NCBI RefSeq assembly: GCF_023008545.1
Contig: NZ_CP095397.1
Location: forward strand, 3,461,199 to 3,525,198
Origin: Natribaculum luteum
Lineage (GTDB): Archaea; Halobacteriota; Halobacteria; Halobacteriales; Natrialbaceae
Direction of reading: 5' to 3'
DNA: 64,000 bases
Both the position numbers and the translations under genes were made by a program. The notes under the pieces were generated by a model. The model ran no database searches, had not been told where the DNA came from, and saw only the letters and a program-made list of their open reading frames with translations. This document shows, in pieces, positions 51,260 through 60,303 of the stretch. Each line of letters opens with the position of its first letter. The stretch's first letter is position 1.

Positions 51260-52894
51260 CTACCCGCCGTCGAACTGCTCGAGGACGGCGCCGCGACACG
51301 CCCCGGCGTCGGGGTTTTCGACGACGAGATCGCCCGACCCGGGTACGACCGACGTCCCCGCCTCGAACACCTCCGTCGCTTCGACGATCGGTCCGTACTC
51401 GAAGGAGCCGAACGCCTCGCTGGCCGAGATCGTCCGCTCGCCGTCGACGCCGCCAACCGGTTCGCTGATCGTGCCGACCGTCGCCTCGTCGGCTTCGGTC
51501 CACCAGACGACGTGGAGCAACACGTCGGCGAACGCCCCCGTCACGCGAACGGTCTCGCAGTCGAGGTACTCGACGGTTCGCTCCTCTGATCGGTCGTCGG
51601 CGTCGTCGTCCGACTTTCCGCTGTGCCGTTTCCGGCTCTCGTCGATCGACCGCGCCCAGGCGTCGGCGTCGTCGTCGTCGAACCGCCTCCCTGCGGCGAC
51701 GAGACCGTCGTCCTCGTCGTCACATAGCGACGTGACGACGCTCCGGAAGTCCGCCTCGAAGAACGTACGCCCGAGCGTCCCGACCCAGCCGCGACCGTTC
51801 CGTGCACCGCCGGCGACGACGCCTCGAGGAGTTCGCGTCGCACCGAAAAGCGGCGTGTCCGCTCGTTCCTCGAGCCACTGGCGGTCGCCACCGGCAGTGT
51901 AGCCGACGACGAAGCCGTCGCCCTCGAGGGTCTGGGCGGGAAACGTCTGGAAGTCGCGGGCGTCGAGACGCGGGCCGACAGAGCCGACGACGAGGACGTC
52001 CTCTCTGGTGTCCGTCTCGTTCGGTTCGACGTCGGTCGCTCGCGTCGGCCCCGCCGTCTCGAGGGCGAACTGATCCTGCCAGCGGACGGCACCCTGGTCG
52101 TCGACGCCGACGACCCAGGCACGTTCGTCACCCAACTCTGGTTCGTAGTGGCCGGAGAGTACGTAGCCGCCCACCGTCGGGACGATGCCGGTGAACACGT
52201 CCTGTCTGGCCGTCTCGGCGAGATCGCGCTCCGTCGCGGGGATTCGACGGAACCAGTTTATCGAGCCGTCGGTCGCGACCGAGACGAGCCAGCCGCCACC
52301 GCCGAGCAGGATCCCCGGCGACTCGATTCCACAGAGCAGGAAGCCGTCCTCGGTCACGACGCCGTCGGCGAGGTAGCTGTACCCAGACGCGTCCTCGAGG
52401 TCGAAGAACGATCGCTCCCATTCCACCCTGCCGTCGCCATCGACGCGAACGAGCCGGCCGACGTAGACGGCCGTGTTGTCGTAGTAGGTCCAGCCGACGA
52501 GCAGGTAGCCGCCGTCGGCAGGGAGTGCGAACGCGAACCCGTCTTCCGGGATCGGCCCGATCACGTCTTCCTCGAGCGCCTCGCGCTGGTCCGCCGAGGC
52601 GTACTGGCGCTCCCACTCGACCGTGCCGTCGCGGGTCAGTTTCGTCGCGAACCCCCTGGCCGGCGACGGCAGGTCTCGAACCGTCCCGACGAGGAGGAAG
52701 CCGTCGTCGACGCAGCGCACGTCCGAGACCGAACTGAACCCGTCGTCGCTACGGCGCCACTCCCACTGGCGATCCGTCTCCGTCGGTTTCGTCTTCGTCT
52801 TCGACTCCGTTCCCACGACACGTCCGGCGACCGATCCGATCGTTACTGCCCCTGCCGTCGTCAGAAGAAAGTCGCGGCGATCGACGATCGTCAT
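51260..52894 (-). CDS. Tat-exported beta-propeller-like repeat protein of unknown function
   Basis: This 544-residue protein has a twin-arginine signal, DRRDFLLTTAGAVTIGSVAG, so it is exported folded. Residues about 45-380 contain four or more repeats of about 50-70 residues that pair a phrase like GGYLLVGW or GYVLSGHY with a following DGxVEWER/INWFRR strand, typical of PQQ-like or similar beta-propellers. The last 130 residues are a separate acidic domain (TVEYLDCETVRVTGAFADVL). No catalytic motif is recognised. It is convergent with the protease gene. Confidence 0.78.
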   Translation of the reverse strand: MTIVDRRDFLLTTAGAVTIGSVAGRVVGTESKTKTKPTETDRQWEWRRSDDGFSSVSDVRCVDDGFLLVGTVRDLPSPARGFATKLTRDGTVEWERQYASADQREALEEDVIGPIPEDGFAFALPADGGYLLVGWTYYDNTAVYVGRLVRVDGDGRVEWERSFFDLEDASGYSYLADGVVTEDGFLLCGIESPGILLGGGGWLVSVATDGSINWFRRIPATERDLAETARQDVFTGIVPTVGGYVLSGHYEPELGDERAWVVGVDDQGAVRWQDQFALETAGPTRATDVEPNETDTREDVLVVGSVGPRLDARDFQTFPAQTLEGDGFVVGYTAGGDRQWLEERADTPLFGATRTPRGVVAGGARNGRGWVGTLGRTFFEADFRSVVTSLCDDEDDGLVAAGRRFDDDDADAWARSIDESRKRHSGKSDDDADDRSEERTVEYLDCETVRVTGAFADVLLHVVWWTEADEATVGTISEPVGGVDGERTISASEAFGSFEYGPIVEATEVFEAGTSVVPGSGDLVVENPDAGACRGAVLEQFDGG

Positions 52895-53167
52895 ACCGCC
52901 CGAGTTGGGTGACCCGAGATATCAATCATTTTCCGCGTCTGACTGAGTCTCACGCGAGACGACCGAATAGGGGCAGATTACCCGCCACGGTTCGACGACG
53001 ACGGTCCTCGAGCGACGAGCCACCCGCCGGTGTCGGATCGCCGTCGCGAAATCGTCACGTACTCGTACGGTACGCCAGGACAAAATCGGTCACACCGACG
53101 GCGTTCGCGTGAGCGGCGACGGTAGAACGCCACTGTTCGACCCGAGCACCGCTCGGTCTGCTCGCGG

Positions 53168-53332
53168 TCAGCGTCCCCACTCGTAGAACCACCAGCCGAT
53201 TCCGAGGAGCATCAGTCCCGCGCCGAGCGCGGACGTCGCTGGCTCGGGAAAGACGAACAGGACGAAACCGACGACGATCAGCACCGTCGGCTCGAGTTCG
53301 TTCCAGTACGACGAGAGCGATGGCATCGCCAT
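53168..53332 (-). CDS. 54-residue small membrane protein
   Basis: The protein MAMPSLSSYWNELEPTVLIV continues VGFVLFVFPEPATSALGAGL and ends LGIGWWFYEWGR, with two short predicted membrane spans around a proline turn. Codon use is haloarchaeal. An in-frame ATG two codons later is an alternative start. The stretch 52895-53167 before it holds no recognised gene. Function unknown. Confidence 0.65.
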   Translation of the reverse strand: MAMPSLSSYWNELEPTVLIVVGFVLFVFPEPATSALGAGLMLLGIGWWFYEWGR

Positions 53333-53587
53333 GGTACGGGTGTTTGCGGGCCAAACTCAAAGCCGTTGACGCGGGTTCGGGACGGCCACCGCCGAGCGCC
53401 AGCCGAACGGGCCTACTGTCGGCTATCGGGAGCTAAATTACGTACAGTATACGGGTAACGGAAAGCGCTCGCCGGACGGTCGTCTCTGCCGGTCCGATAG
53501 ATCGCCGGGCGCGTCGCCGACCTGTTCGACGAACTCGAGGTAACGACCGGGAAGCAGATTTAACACGCCCGTCCTCGAGATGTCGGT

Positions 53588-54394
53588 ATGAGTGAACGGA
53601 CAGCCGTCGAACGGGTGGACGAACCCGTCACCGTCTCGTCGCTCGTCGCCGACCTCCGTGACGTCGGCGTCACTGCGGGCGAGACGCTGCTGGTCCACTC
53701 GTCGCTGAGCGCGCTCGGCTGGGTCTGTGGCGGTCCGCAGGCGGTCGTCGACGCGCTTCGGACCGTCGTGACCGAGTCGGGAACGCTCGTGATGCCGACC
53801 CACACCGGCCAGTACACCGATCCGGCAGGCTGGTCGAACCCGCCCGTCCCCGAAGCGTGGGTCGAACGGATACGCGAGACGAGACCGCCGTTTCGTCCGG
53901 ACGTTACGCCGACGCGGGGGATGGGCGCGATTCCCGAGTGTTTTCGGACCTATCCCGACGTCGTGCGCAGCGACCATCCCGAGGTCTCATTTGCGGCGTG
54001 GGGCGCGGACGCCGACGCGATCGTGGCCGACCACGGACTCGACTACGGCCTCGGCGAGAACTCTCCGCTCGCACGCGTCTACGACCGAGACGGGAGCGTC
54101 CTGCTGCTCGGCGTCGGCCACGACAGCAACACGTCGCTCCACCTCGCCGAGTACCGGGCCGACGTTCCCACGGAGACTGCGATGAATCACGTGCCGATCC
54201 TCGAGGACGGTCGACGAACGTTCGTCGAGTACGAAGACTTCGAGACGAGCACCGAGGACTTCGTCGACCTCGGCAAGGCATTTACTCGAGAGCACGAGGT
54301 CACGACGGGCACCGTCGGCACTGGGGACGCCACGCTCGTCGATCAGCGAATACTCGTCGACTTCGCCGTCGACTGGTTCGAAGCGAACCGATAA
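53588..54394 (+). CDS. AAC(3)-family acetyltransferase homologue
   Basis: This 268-residue protein is of the aminoglycoside N3-acetyltransferase/YokD family. It contains TLLVHSSLSALGWVCGGPQA, LVMPTHTGQYTDP and HPEVSFAAWGADA, the usual acetyl-CoA and active-site regions. In archaea antibiotic inactivation is unlikely to be the native task; acetylation of another amine is expected. It is convergent with the ABC permease gene. Confidence 0.9.
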   Translation: MSERTAVERVDEPVTVSSLVADLRDVGVTAGETLLVHSSLSALGWVCGGPQAVVDALRTVVTESGTLVMPTHTGQYTDPAGWSNPPVPEAWVERIRETRPPFRPDVTPTRGMGAIPECFRTYPDVVRSDHPEVSFAAWGADADAIVADHGLDYGLGENSPLARVYDRDGSVLLLGVGHDSNTSLHLAEYRADVPTETAMNHVPILEDGRRTFVEYEDFETSTEDFVDLGKAFTREHEVTTGTVGTGDATLVDQRILVDFAVDWFEANR

Positions 54395-54422
54395 CGATCG
54401 GCTCCAAGACCAGCACGAGCGC

Positions 54423-55316
54423 CTAGGAGCGCCGAACGGCGACCGTCGCGACCGCGAGGGACACACCGGCCCAGAGGAACAGTCCCAGCAGGCTCGCGAT
54501 CGGCGCGGCCGTTCGCGGTCCCGTCCCGGAGGCCACGACGACCGCCGTCTCGAGGACGAGCCCCCGGTAGGCGCTGATCGGACTGAGCGCGAGCGTGTAC
54601 ACCAGACTCGAGTCGCCGACGAATCCCGAGGCGAGACCGTAGACGATCGCGAGGTCCGCGCCGACGAGCACGACGACGAGTGCGACCACCGCGAGTGCGA
54701 GCGCGCTCCGGGTCGTGCTCGCGACCGCCGAGATCGCGATCGCGACCGCGAGGACGACCAGTGCGAACAGGATCGTGAGGACGACGACGCGGGCGAACAG
54801 GATCGGTGAGTCGGCACCCGCGTGGGTCGCGTAGATGCGAACCTCCTCGGTCCCGGTCAGCGCGACCGCGAGGGCGACGACGACCAGCGGGAACGCGACG
54901 GCAGTGACGAGTCCCGCCGCCCGTCCCAGGTACGCGCCGCCGACGACCTGCCACGACGAGACGGGGTACGTTCGCAACACGTCGAGTTCGCCGCGGCGCT
55001 CGTCGGCCAGCACCGCCCGGTAGCCGAAGGCGACGGCGACGATCGGGATGAGCAACTCGAGCGGCGTCAGCAGGTCGACCGCCGTGGGAACGTAGCCACC
55101 CCGGACGCCGCCGCCGACCCACGCGACGCCAAGGAGCACGACCGTCAGCGCGAATCCAAGCAGGAGAAACGTCCGCGTTCGACGCACCGTCTGGAGTTCG
55201 CGTCGGACGATCGTCTCGAGGACGTGGCTCTGGCTCGGTGTGGCCCGCTCACCGACGTCGGCTTCGTGTTCCGTCTCCGCCGGCGTCGCCGTCCCGGTAC
55301 CGGTCTCCCCGTTCAC
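54423..55316 (-). CDS. NosY-like ABC transporter permease
   Basis: This 297-residue protein has six membrane spans and a hydrophilic N-terminus, of the NosY/ABC-2 type. Segments such as ADERRGELDVLRTYPVSSWQ are typical of this permease class. Its GTG start overlaps the NosF stop (GTGA). Together with NosF it forms a transporter, known in denitrifiers to supply sulfur/copper assembly for NosZ; no nosZ is in the window. Confidence 0.85.
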   Translation of the reverse strand: MNGETGTGTATPAETEHEADVGERATPSQSHVLETIVRRELQTVRRTRTFLLLGFALTVVLLGVAWVGGGVRGGYVPTAVDLLTPLELLIPIVAVAFGYRAVLADERRGELDVLRTYPVSSWQVVGGAYLGRAAGLVTAVAFPLVVVALAVALTGTEEVRIYATHAGADSPILFARVVVLTILFALVVLAVAIAISAVASTTRSALALAVVALVVVLVGADLAIVYGLASGFVGDSSLVYTLALSPISAYRGLVLETAVVVASGTGPRTAAPIASLLGLFLWAGVSLAVATVAVRRS

Positions 55317-56050
55317 GCCGACTCACCCCGGACGCGGACGGTGCCGGCCTCACCCGTGACCGACGCCTCGTAGGCCTCGAGCAGCGAGTCGGCCTCGAGT
55401 GCGTCTCGGATCGCCGCTGGCGAACCCGTCTGGACGATCTCCCCCTGGTCTAGCAAGACGACCTGATCGACGCCTCGCTCGACGAGCGCGAGGTCGTGCG
55501 AACTCAGGAGAACCGCCGTCCCCGCGTCGGCGAGGTCGGCGGCGACGTCGTAGATGTGGACGCTCATTCCGGGATCGAGGCCGCTGCCGGGTTCGTCGAG
55601 GACGACGACCGGCGGATCGCCGACCGTCGCCTGTGCGACGCCGAGCAGGCGCGTCATACCTCCCGAGAGCGCCTCGACCTGGCGGTCTGCCGCGGCCTCG
55701 AGTCCGACACGTTTCAGAAGCTTCATCGCGGCGTCTTCGTCGTCGCCGACCAGTGAGGCGTAGAACGTGAGCGTCTCCCGGACGGTGAAGCCGGGACGAA
55801 ACGCCGGATGCTGGGGGAGATAGCCGATCGGCCGGGCGGTTTCGGGGCCCAGGTATCGGATCTCGCCGGCCGTCGGTTCGTGGAGACCGGCGAGCGCGCG
55901 CAAGAGCGTCGTCTTCCCCGAGCCGTTTGGACCGATCAGCGCCGTTACGTCGCCCGCCGAGATCGAAATCGAGACCTCGTCTAACACGGGGACGTCGCCG
56001 TACGACTTGTCTACGTCGACTGCCTCGAGTATCGGTGAATCTTCCGTCAT
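55313..56050 (-). CDS. NosF-like ABC transporter ATP-binding protein
   Basis: This 245-residue ATPase has Walker A GPNGSGKTT (40-48), a Q-loop near GYLPQHPAF, signature LSGGMTRLLGVAQ and Walker B VVVLDEPGSGLDPG. It couples to the NosY-like permease; genes overlap by 4 bases at both ends with nosD and nosY, indicating one transcript and translational coupling. Confidence 0.9.
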   Translation of the reverse strand: MTEDSPILEAVDVDKSYGDVPVLDEVSISISAGDVTALIGPNGSGKTTLLRALAGLHEPTAGEIRYLGPETARPIGYLPQHPAFRPGFTVRETLTFYASLVGDDEDAAMKLLKRVGLEAAADRQVEALSGGMTRLLGVAQATVGDPPVVVLDEPGSGLDPGMSVHIYDVAADLADAGTAVLLSSHDLALVERGVDQVVLLDQGEIVQTGSPAAIRDALEADSLLEAYEASVTGEAGTVRVRGESA

Positions 56051-57969
56051 GATGTCTCCTCGTTCACGCTCGTTTCACACGCGTAGTCGTCCGGATCCCA
56101 GTCGGTGTCCGCGAACAGTTCCGGATTCGCCGGTTCACACAGCGGTGCGGTGTCGACGACGCTCCCCGCTCGCATCCCGGGAACGGTTCCCTGCAGCCCC
56201 TCGACCGCGTCGAGTGCGGGCGAGCGGGCGAGCGCCGGGGTACCGTCGACGCGGTGGAGACGCTGGTCGACGGGGTCCGTCGGGGAGTACGACCGATCGA
56301 GAACGCCACCCTCCGCAGTCCCGATGGCCCCCTCCCAGTAGTTGCCACGACCGTCGTGCGTGTAAATGCGCAGGGGTCCTGAACTCGCCGTCGCGTGGCG
56401 GTCGTTGTCGACGAAGTCGTTGCCGACCACCCGGTTCGAGGGGACGATCGAACTCGCCTGGAGGCCGACGTCGTTGCCCGCGATGAGATTGTGCTCGTAG
56501 ATCGAGTTGCCCGCCGCGGTCGTCATCCCCAGTTCGTTGCCGATGACGACGTTCCCGGCGATGTAGCTGTTAGAGCCAGCCGTCCGAATCCCGCCGGGGG
56601 TGTTGCGAACGTCGTTTCCGACGATGGCGTTCAACTCGGGGCCGGTCATGACGATGATTCCGGAGAGTTCCTGATCGCGGACGCGATTGTCGGCGATCAG
56701 CGTCTCCGAGGTGTGCATGACGTGGACGCCGAATCGCCCGTCTTCCATCACGTTGTTCCGGACGACCAGCCCGTTCGAACGGTGCATGTAGACGCCGTCG
56801 CGCCCGTGGCGGAACGTCGAGTTCTCGATCACGCCCGGCGAGCGCATCGTCATGACGCCCATGAACCCTTCGGCCCACTCCTCGCTGCCGTTTACCGTGA
56901 CGTTCCGGACGACCATGTCGGGACTGTCACGAAGCAACACGCCGTTGGCGGGCGTCTCGATCGTCACGTCTTCGATCAACACGCCGGACGTGTCGACCGC
57001 CGCCACGCCGGCGTCGCCGTGTCCGTAGCCGAGTTCGACGTTGTGGTCCCACGTGTCGGTCTCGATCTCCACGTCGGGGTCACGCGTCGTGTTCCCGACG
57101 CCAGTGACGTCGAATCCGACGACTGCCGCTCGGTCGGCGTTCAGCCTGACGACCGTCCCGTTCCCGTCGCCGTGGATGGTCGGCGTCCCCTCGCCAGCGA
57201 GGGTGATCGACTCGTTGACGACGACGTTCTCGTCGTACGTCCCTTCCGGCACGACGACCGTCGTGTTCGCCGGTGCCTCGTCGACCGCTTCCTGGATGGT
57301 CGACGCGTCCTCGCCGACGACAACCGACTCGGGTCGATCCTGGAGTTCGGCCGCCGCAGCGACCCGTTCGTCGGCGTCTCGTCGCTGCTCGTCGACGCGC
57401 TGGCGAACCGTGTCGGCGGTGTCGACGTCGAACGTCCGCTCGAGGACCGCCTCCCAGGAGAGGACGGTCCCGTCGTACTCGTCGGCGAAGGCCTCGGCGT
57501 CCGCGCGGTCGGAAAACGGGATGACCGTCTCCCCGGCGGGCGTTCGCGCCTCGCTGTCGACGACGAAGTGAGCCTCCTCCGCGTTCGTCCAGCCGCCGAA
57601 GCGGTCGGTTCGCGGATAGCCCTCGTCGGTCAACTCGAGGTCCGTCCCGCTGTAGTCGGAGACGTAGACGGCGAGCGGGTAGCCAAAGCGCTGTTCGTGA
57701 TTCGGCTGTTGCTGGGCGTCGACGAACGTCTCGACGCCGTAGTAGCCGACGACGTAGCGGTACTGCGAGTAGAACACCTGCACTCGAGGGAGTTCGATGT
57801 CGTCCTCGAGTGCGTACTGTGACTGCAGCGAGATGCCCATCGAGATCGTATCGTCGAAGTTGACGGGCTCCGGTGAGGTCGATCCGGCGTCGACGGTGAA
57901 CAGTCCGACGGCACCGCCAGCCACGACGAGGATCGCGACCAGAATCCAGACCGACCGTGTTTCGCGCAC
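56047..57969 (-). CDS. NosD-like beta-helix protein with NosL-like N-terminal domain
   Basis: This 640-residue exported protein has an N-terminal membrane anchor or signal (residues 7-28). It has a NosL-like domain at about 90-175 (WTNAEEAHFVVDSEARTPAG, then IPFSDRADAEAFADEYDG) and a right-handed parallel beta-helix with CASH/NosD repeats from about 215 to 560 (SIRxN-type turns such as GNDVRNTPGGIRTAGSNSYI). The metal-binding CGM-type motif of true NosL is absent. GTG is the start. It is followed by nosF and nosY. Confidence 0.85.
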   Translation of the reverse strand: MRETRSVWILVAILVVAGGAVGLFTVDAGSTSPEPVNFDDTISMGISLQSQYALEDDIELPRVQVFYSQYRYVVGYYGVETFVDAQQQPNHEQRFGYPLAVYVSDYSGTDLELTDEGYPRTDRFGGWTNAEEAHFVVDSEARTPAGETVIPFSDRADAEAFADEYDGTVLSWEAVLERTFDVDTADTVRQRVDEQRRDADERVAAAAELQDRPESVVVGEDASTIQEAVDEAPANTTVVVPEGTYDENVVVNESITLAGEGTPTIHGDGNGTVVRLNADRAAVVGFDVTGVGNTTRDPDVEIETDTWDHNVELGYGHGDAGVAAVDTSGVLIEDVTIETPANGVLLRDSPDMVVRNVTVNGSEEWAEGFMGVMTMRSPGVIENSTFRHGRDGVYMHRSNGLVVRNNVMEDGRFGVHVMHTSETLIADNRVRDQELSGIIVMTGPELNAIVGNDVRNTPGGIRTAGSNSYIAGNVVIGNELGMTTAAGNSIYEHNLIAGNDVGLQASSIVPSNRVVGNDFVDNDRHATASSGPLRIYTHDGRGNYWEGAIGTAEGGVLDRSYSPTDPVDQRLHRVDGTPALARSPALDAVEGLQGTVPGMRAGSVVDTAPLCEPANPELFADTDWDPDDYACETSVNEETS

Positions 57970-58044
57970 AGTGGACGTAGGGCGAGGACTGAAATATACC
58001 GTCTGGTTTGTCTGTCGAACGATCGGCTGCGTGATCGGCCGCGA

Positions 58045-58587
58045 TCACTCCGGCTGCGCGCTCGCGTCGGCGTGGGCGTCCTCGAGGAGGTTGTCGACGA
58101 GTCGAGCGAACCGGTCGACCAGCCGGTCGGCGACCGACGGGGTCACGCGCGCGAGCAGTTTGCCGGTTCGCTCGGGATTCGCGAGGTAGAGGGTCACCCG
58201 GTTTCGCTCGTCGTATCGCTTCTCGACGAGGCCCTGCTCGACGAGGTGCGAGAGGTGCCACTCGAGCGTGCTTCGCGCGATGCCGAGTTCGTCGGCGACG
58301 TCGCTCGGCGACGTCGGCCCGCGCTCGATCAGCGAGACCAGGACGTCACGGCTCGTCTCCCGGCGGAGCAACGCGAGCGCCCGGCGGTCCCAGGGATCGT
58401 AGTCGGTGGGATAGTAGTGCGTTCGACCGTAGAGTTCCTCCGAGACGATCTCGTCGGCACGGAGGAGCCGTCGCGTGTGGTACTGCGTCTGCCCGGCAGC
58501 GAGATCGAGGTCCCGTGCGAGCGCGTTGAAGTGGATTCCGGGATCTGTCCGTATCCGTCGTCGAATCTGGTGTCGTACGTCGCTCAT
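58045..58587 (-). CDS. winged-helix transcriptional regulator (two wHTH modules)
   Basis: This 180-residue protein has a first winged helix (about 5-60, GIHFNALARDLDLAAGQTQY) and a second (about 85-150, SDVADELGISRSTLEW-like: SPSDVADELGIARSTLEWHL). Such paired-wHTH proteins are common near haloarchaeal nosDFY-type and membrane protein genes. It lies 75 bases upstream of nosD on the same strand and is divergent from a membrane protein gene. Regulation of the nosDFY operon is inferred. Confidence 0.88.
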   Translation of the reverse strand: MSDVRHQIRRRIRTDPGIHFNALARDLDLAAGQTQYHTRRLLRADEIVSEELYGRTHYYPTDYDPWDRRALALLRRETSRDVLVSLIERGPTSPSDVADELGIARSTLEWHLSHLVEQGLVEKRYDERNRVTLYLANPERTGKLLARVTPSVADRLVDRFARLVDNLLEDAHADASAQPE

Positions 58588-58787
58588 GCTCTGGTCTCGA
58601 TAGCCGTCACTAGTTGTAGTCAGCAACCGCGAGCCAAAGTGTGTGTCGCTGTGGCTGTGCCGACGGTCCACGATCGGGACCGTTCGACCGCCTTCGGCGT
58701 GGCCGTGATTCCGGTGGGCCGGGATCACCGTCTCTCTGCCGTTGCGACGGCAGCCGAGGGATGCGACGTCGAGGTTCGATAGGTGGT

Positions 58788-58958
58788 GTGTCCCGACTGC
58801 TATCCAGTGGTATCAGCTGGCACTGCGGTTCGAGCGAACCGCGAACGGATGCCGACGACCTGGTCGTGCGATTCACCGAGATCGAGCCGGCGGATCGCGA
58901 CACCGACGGCCGACAGTATATGTCCGCCGAGCACGAAACGTCCGACATCGAACTATGA
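58788..58958 (+). CDS. possible small acidic protein overlapping the next gene
   Basis: From GTG 58788 a 56-residue frame reads MSRLLSSGISWHCGSSEPRT then an acidic haloarchaeal-looking tail, ADDLVVRFTEIEPADRDTDG, ending SDIEL. Its stop overlaps the following start as ATGA, the usual sign of coupling. The codon third positions are GC-rich. The 58588-58787 stretch before it has no other recognised gene. Start codon uncertain; it could also be the remnant of a longer gene. Confidence 0.4.
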   Translation: MSRLLSSGISWHCGSSEPRTDADDLVVRFTEIEPADRDTDGRQYMSAEHETSDIEL

Positions 58959-59305
58959 TCTCCACTGCTGGAACGATCGCGACGAACTGGCCGGCGGTGC
59001 GCTACTCTCCCTTGCTGCTCGGTCTTCTCGCGTTCGCGGCGCTCGGAACGACGGTTCTCTTCTGGCTCGGAACGGTCGCGTACAGACGGCGACGGTCGAC
59101 GCCGTACCTCCTCGTGGTGCTCGCGCTGAGCGCGCTCGTCGTCCGGACGATCGTCGGCCTCGGGACCGTCCTCGGTGTCGTGCCGATGGGGGTTCACCAC
59201 CTCGTCGAACACGGTCTCGACGTGCTGGTCGCGGTCGTGCTCCTGGCAGCCGTCTACCAGGGCGGGTCAGTTCGGCGGCCACGGGACGAACCTGACAGTC
59301 CGTAA
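58955..59305 (+). CDS. small polytopic membrane protein (DUF7471-like)
   Basis: This 116-residue protein has three predicted membrane spans (about 16-42, 50-72, 80-105), with YRRRRSTPYLL between the first two placing positive charges inside. It resembles a haloarchaeal family found next to the paired-wHTH regulator type encoded at 58045, as here. Function unknown. The ATG overlaps the end of the small frame at 58788. Confidence 0.75.
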   Translation: MISTAGTIATNWPAVRYSPLLLGLLAFAALGTTVLFWLGTVAYRRRRSTPYLLVVLALSALVVRTIVGLGTVLGVVPMGVHHLVEHGLDVLVAVVLLAAVYQGGSVRRPRDEPDSP

Positions 59306-59350
59306 CGTCGCCGACACGATCCGTATCTCCCGAGAACGGGCGAACGACTG

Positions 59351-59431
59351 TAATGATGGCTGTGACTGGTTGTCGACGCAACCGCAAGATGGTTCGCGGT
59401 TGCGGCGGTACAGACTCACAGCCATCGTTAT
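59351..59431. repeat. 82-base palindromic element, copy 2 (inverted relative to copy 1)
   Basis: The sequence starts TAATGATGGCTGTGACTGGT and ends ACTCACAGCCATCGTTAT, with inner GACGCAACCGC and GCGGTTGCGG arms. Its reverse complement matches 11139-11220 with few differences. Like copy 1, it lies between the stops of two convergent genes. Confidence 0.85.
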
Positions 59432-59474
59432 GGTGGGGAGACGTCGCGAAAAACGAAGGTCGCGGTTCGATCGG

Positions 59475-59726
59475 TTACCTGCTCGCCGGGGTCTGGTCGG
59501 GACCCTGGTTGCTCGGCGTCGCGCGCTGTCCGAGTCGGGTGACGGCGAACGCCACCGCGATCACTGCGAGACCGAAGACGATCATACTCACGAAGTACGC
59601 CGGGGAATCGATCGCGTCGATGGTCGGGACGATCGTGTAGAGACCGATGGCGGTGAGTGCGACGACGACGACGCCGATCGTACCCACGACCGCCTTGAAC
59701 CACCTCGGTGTTGTGCTCTCGTTCAT
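59475..59726 (-). CDS. small membrane protein
   Basis: This 83-residue protein has two predicted spans (about 12-34 and 43-62: VVGTIGVVVVALTAIGLYTI and YFVSMIVFGLAVIAVAFAVT) and a polar tail. I do not recognise a specific family. The ATG at 59726 is preceded, across its promoter, by the inverted repeat TTCCCA-GGTCG-TGGGAA (59780-59796). Confidence 0.7.
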   Translation of the reverse strand: MNESTTPRWFKAVVGTIGVVVVALTAIGLYTIVPTIDAIDSPAYFVSMIVFGLAVIAVAFAVTRLGQRATPSNQGPDQTPASR

Positions 59727-59988
59727 AGCCCTCTCTTGAGAGTAGGTAGCCCATCAGTACGTAAAAGGTGTGGATCCGATTCCCAGGTCGTGGGAACTGG
59801 TACCGATCCTGGACGTTCACCTTCGATCCAACGTCGCTCGAGCCACAGCGCCCGGATCGCCCAAACAGTTTAATACGACTATCGCATATGGTGTTTCGAA
59901 GATAGCGCAATATGGACAATATTGGCGGCAGTTTCGCTCATCGAAAATCCGCCGTCGCTTGCTGCTCATCACCTCCCACTCGCTACCG

Positions 59989-60303
59989 ATGACACCCCTA
60001 CTCGAGACAGACGTCGAACTGGTCGAACAGAAGTCGAACGCGAACGTATACGAGGTCGCCTACGGCCGAACTGATCGACCGACGCTCGCCGTCGTCGACG
60101 CGCTCGCCAGAATCGAGAGCGTCGACCCGAGCGAACTCAGCCCGCTGCACGACGCGATCGATACGGACGCACTCGACCGTCTCGTCGATCACGCTCGAGG
60201 ACGAACGCCGGAAGCGGCGTTCACCGTCACGTTCACGTTCGACGGGTACGAGATCGAGATCGACCACCCCGGTCGCATTCGCATCGAAGCGCCAGCCCGA
60301 TAG
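59989..60303 (+). CDS. HalOD1 output-domain protein
   Basis: This 104-residue protein matches the haloarchaeal HalOD1 domain, with VVDALARIESVDPSELSPLH and the closing TFTFDGYEIEIDHPGRIRIE. Such proteins occur alone or fused to receiver or histidine-kinase parts and are thought to be signalling outputs. The region upstream is AT-rich and holds a CAATATGGACAATATTG palindrome-like site (59908-59924). ATG 59989 gives the usual length. Confidence 0.82.
   Translation: MTPLLETDVELVEQKSNANVYEVAYGRTDRPTLAVVDALARIESVDPSELSPLHDAIDTDALDRLVDHARGRTPEAAFTVTFTFDGYEIEIDHPGRIRIEAPAR

Noticed and set aside
51230-51589. 119-codon plus-strand frame directly after the protease stop
   Set aside because: It lies entirely antisense to the end of the Tat-exported repeat protein, whose frame has much better protein character.
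53588-54394. AAC(3) homologue as an antibiotic-resistance gene acquired by transfer
   Set aside because: Composition matches the neighbours, no mobile element is near, and the family is widespread with non-resistance members.
58640-58782. Frame ending VATAAEGCDVEVR as a gene
   Set aside because: Only about 47 codons from a GTG, no recognisable fold and no coupling to a neighbour; could be a remnant but not supportable.
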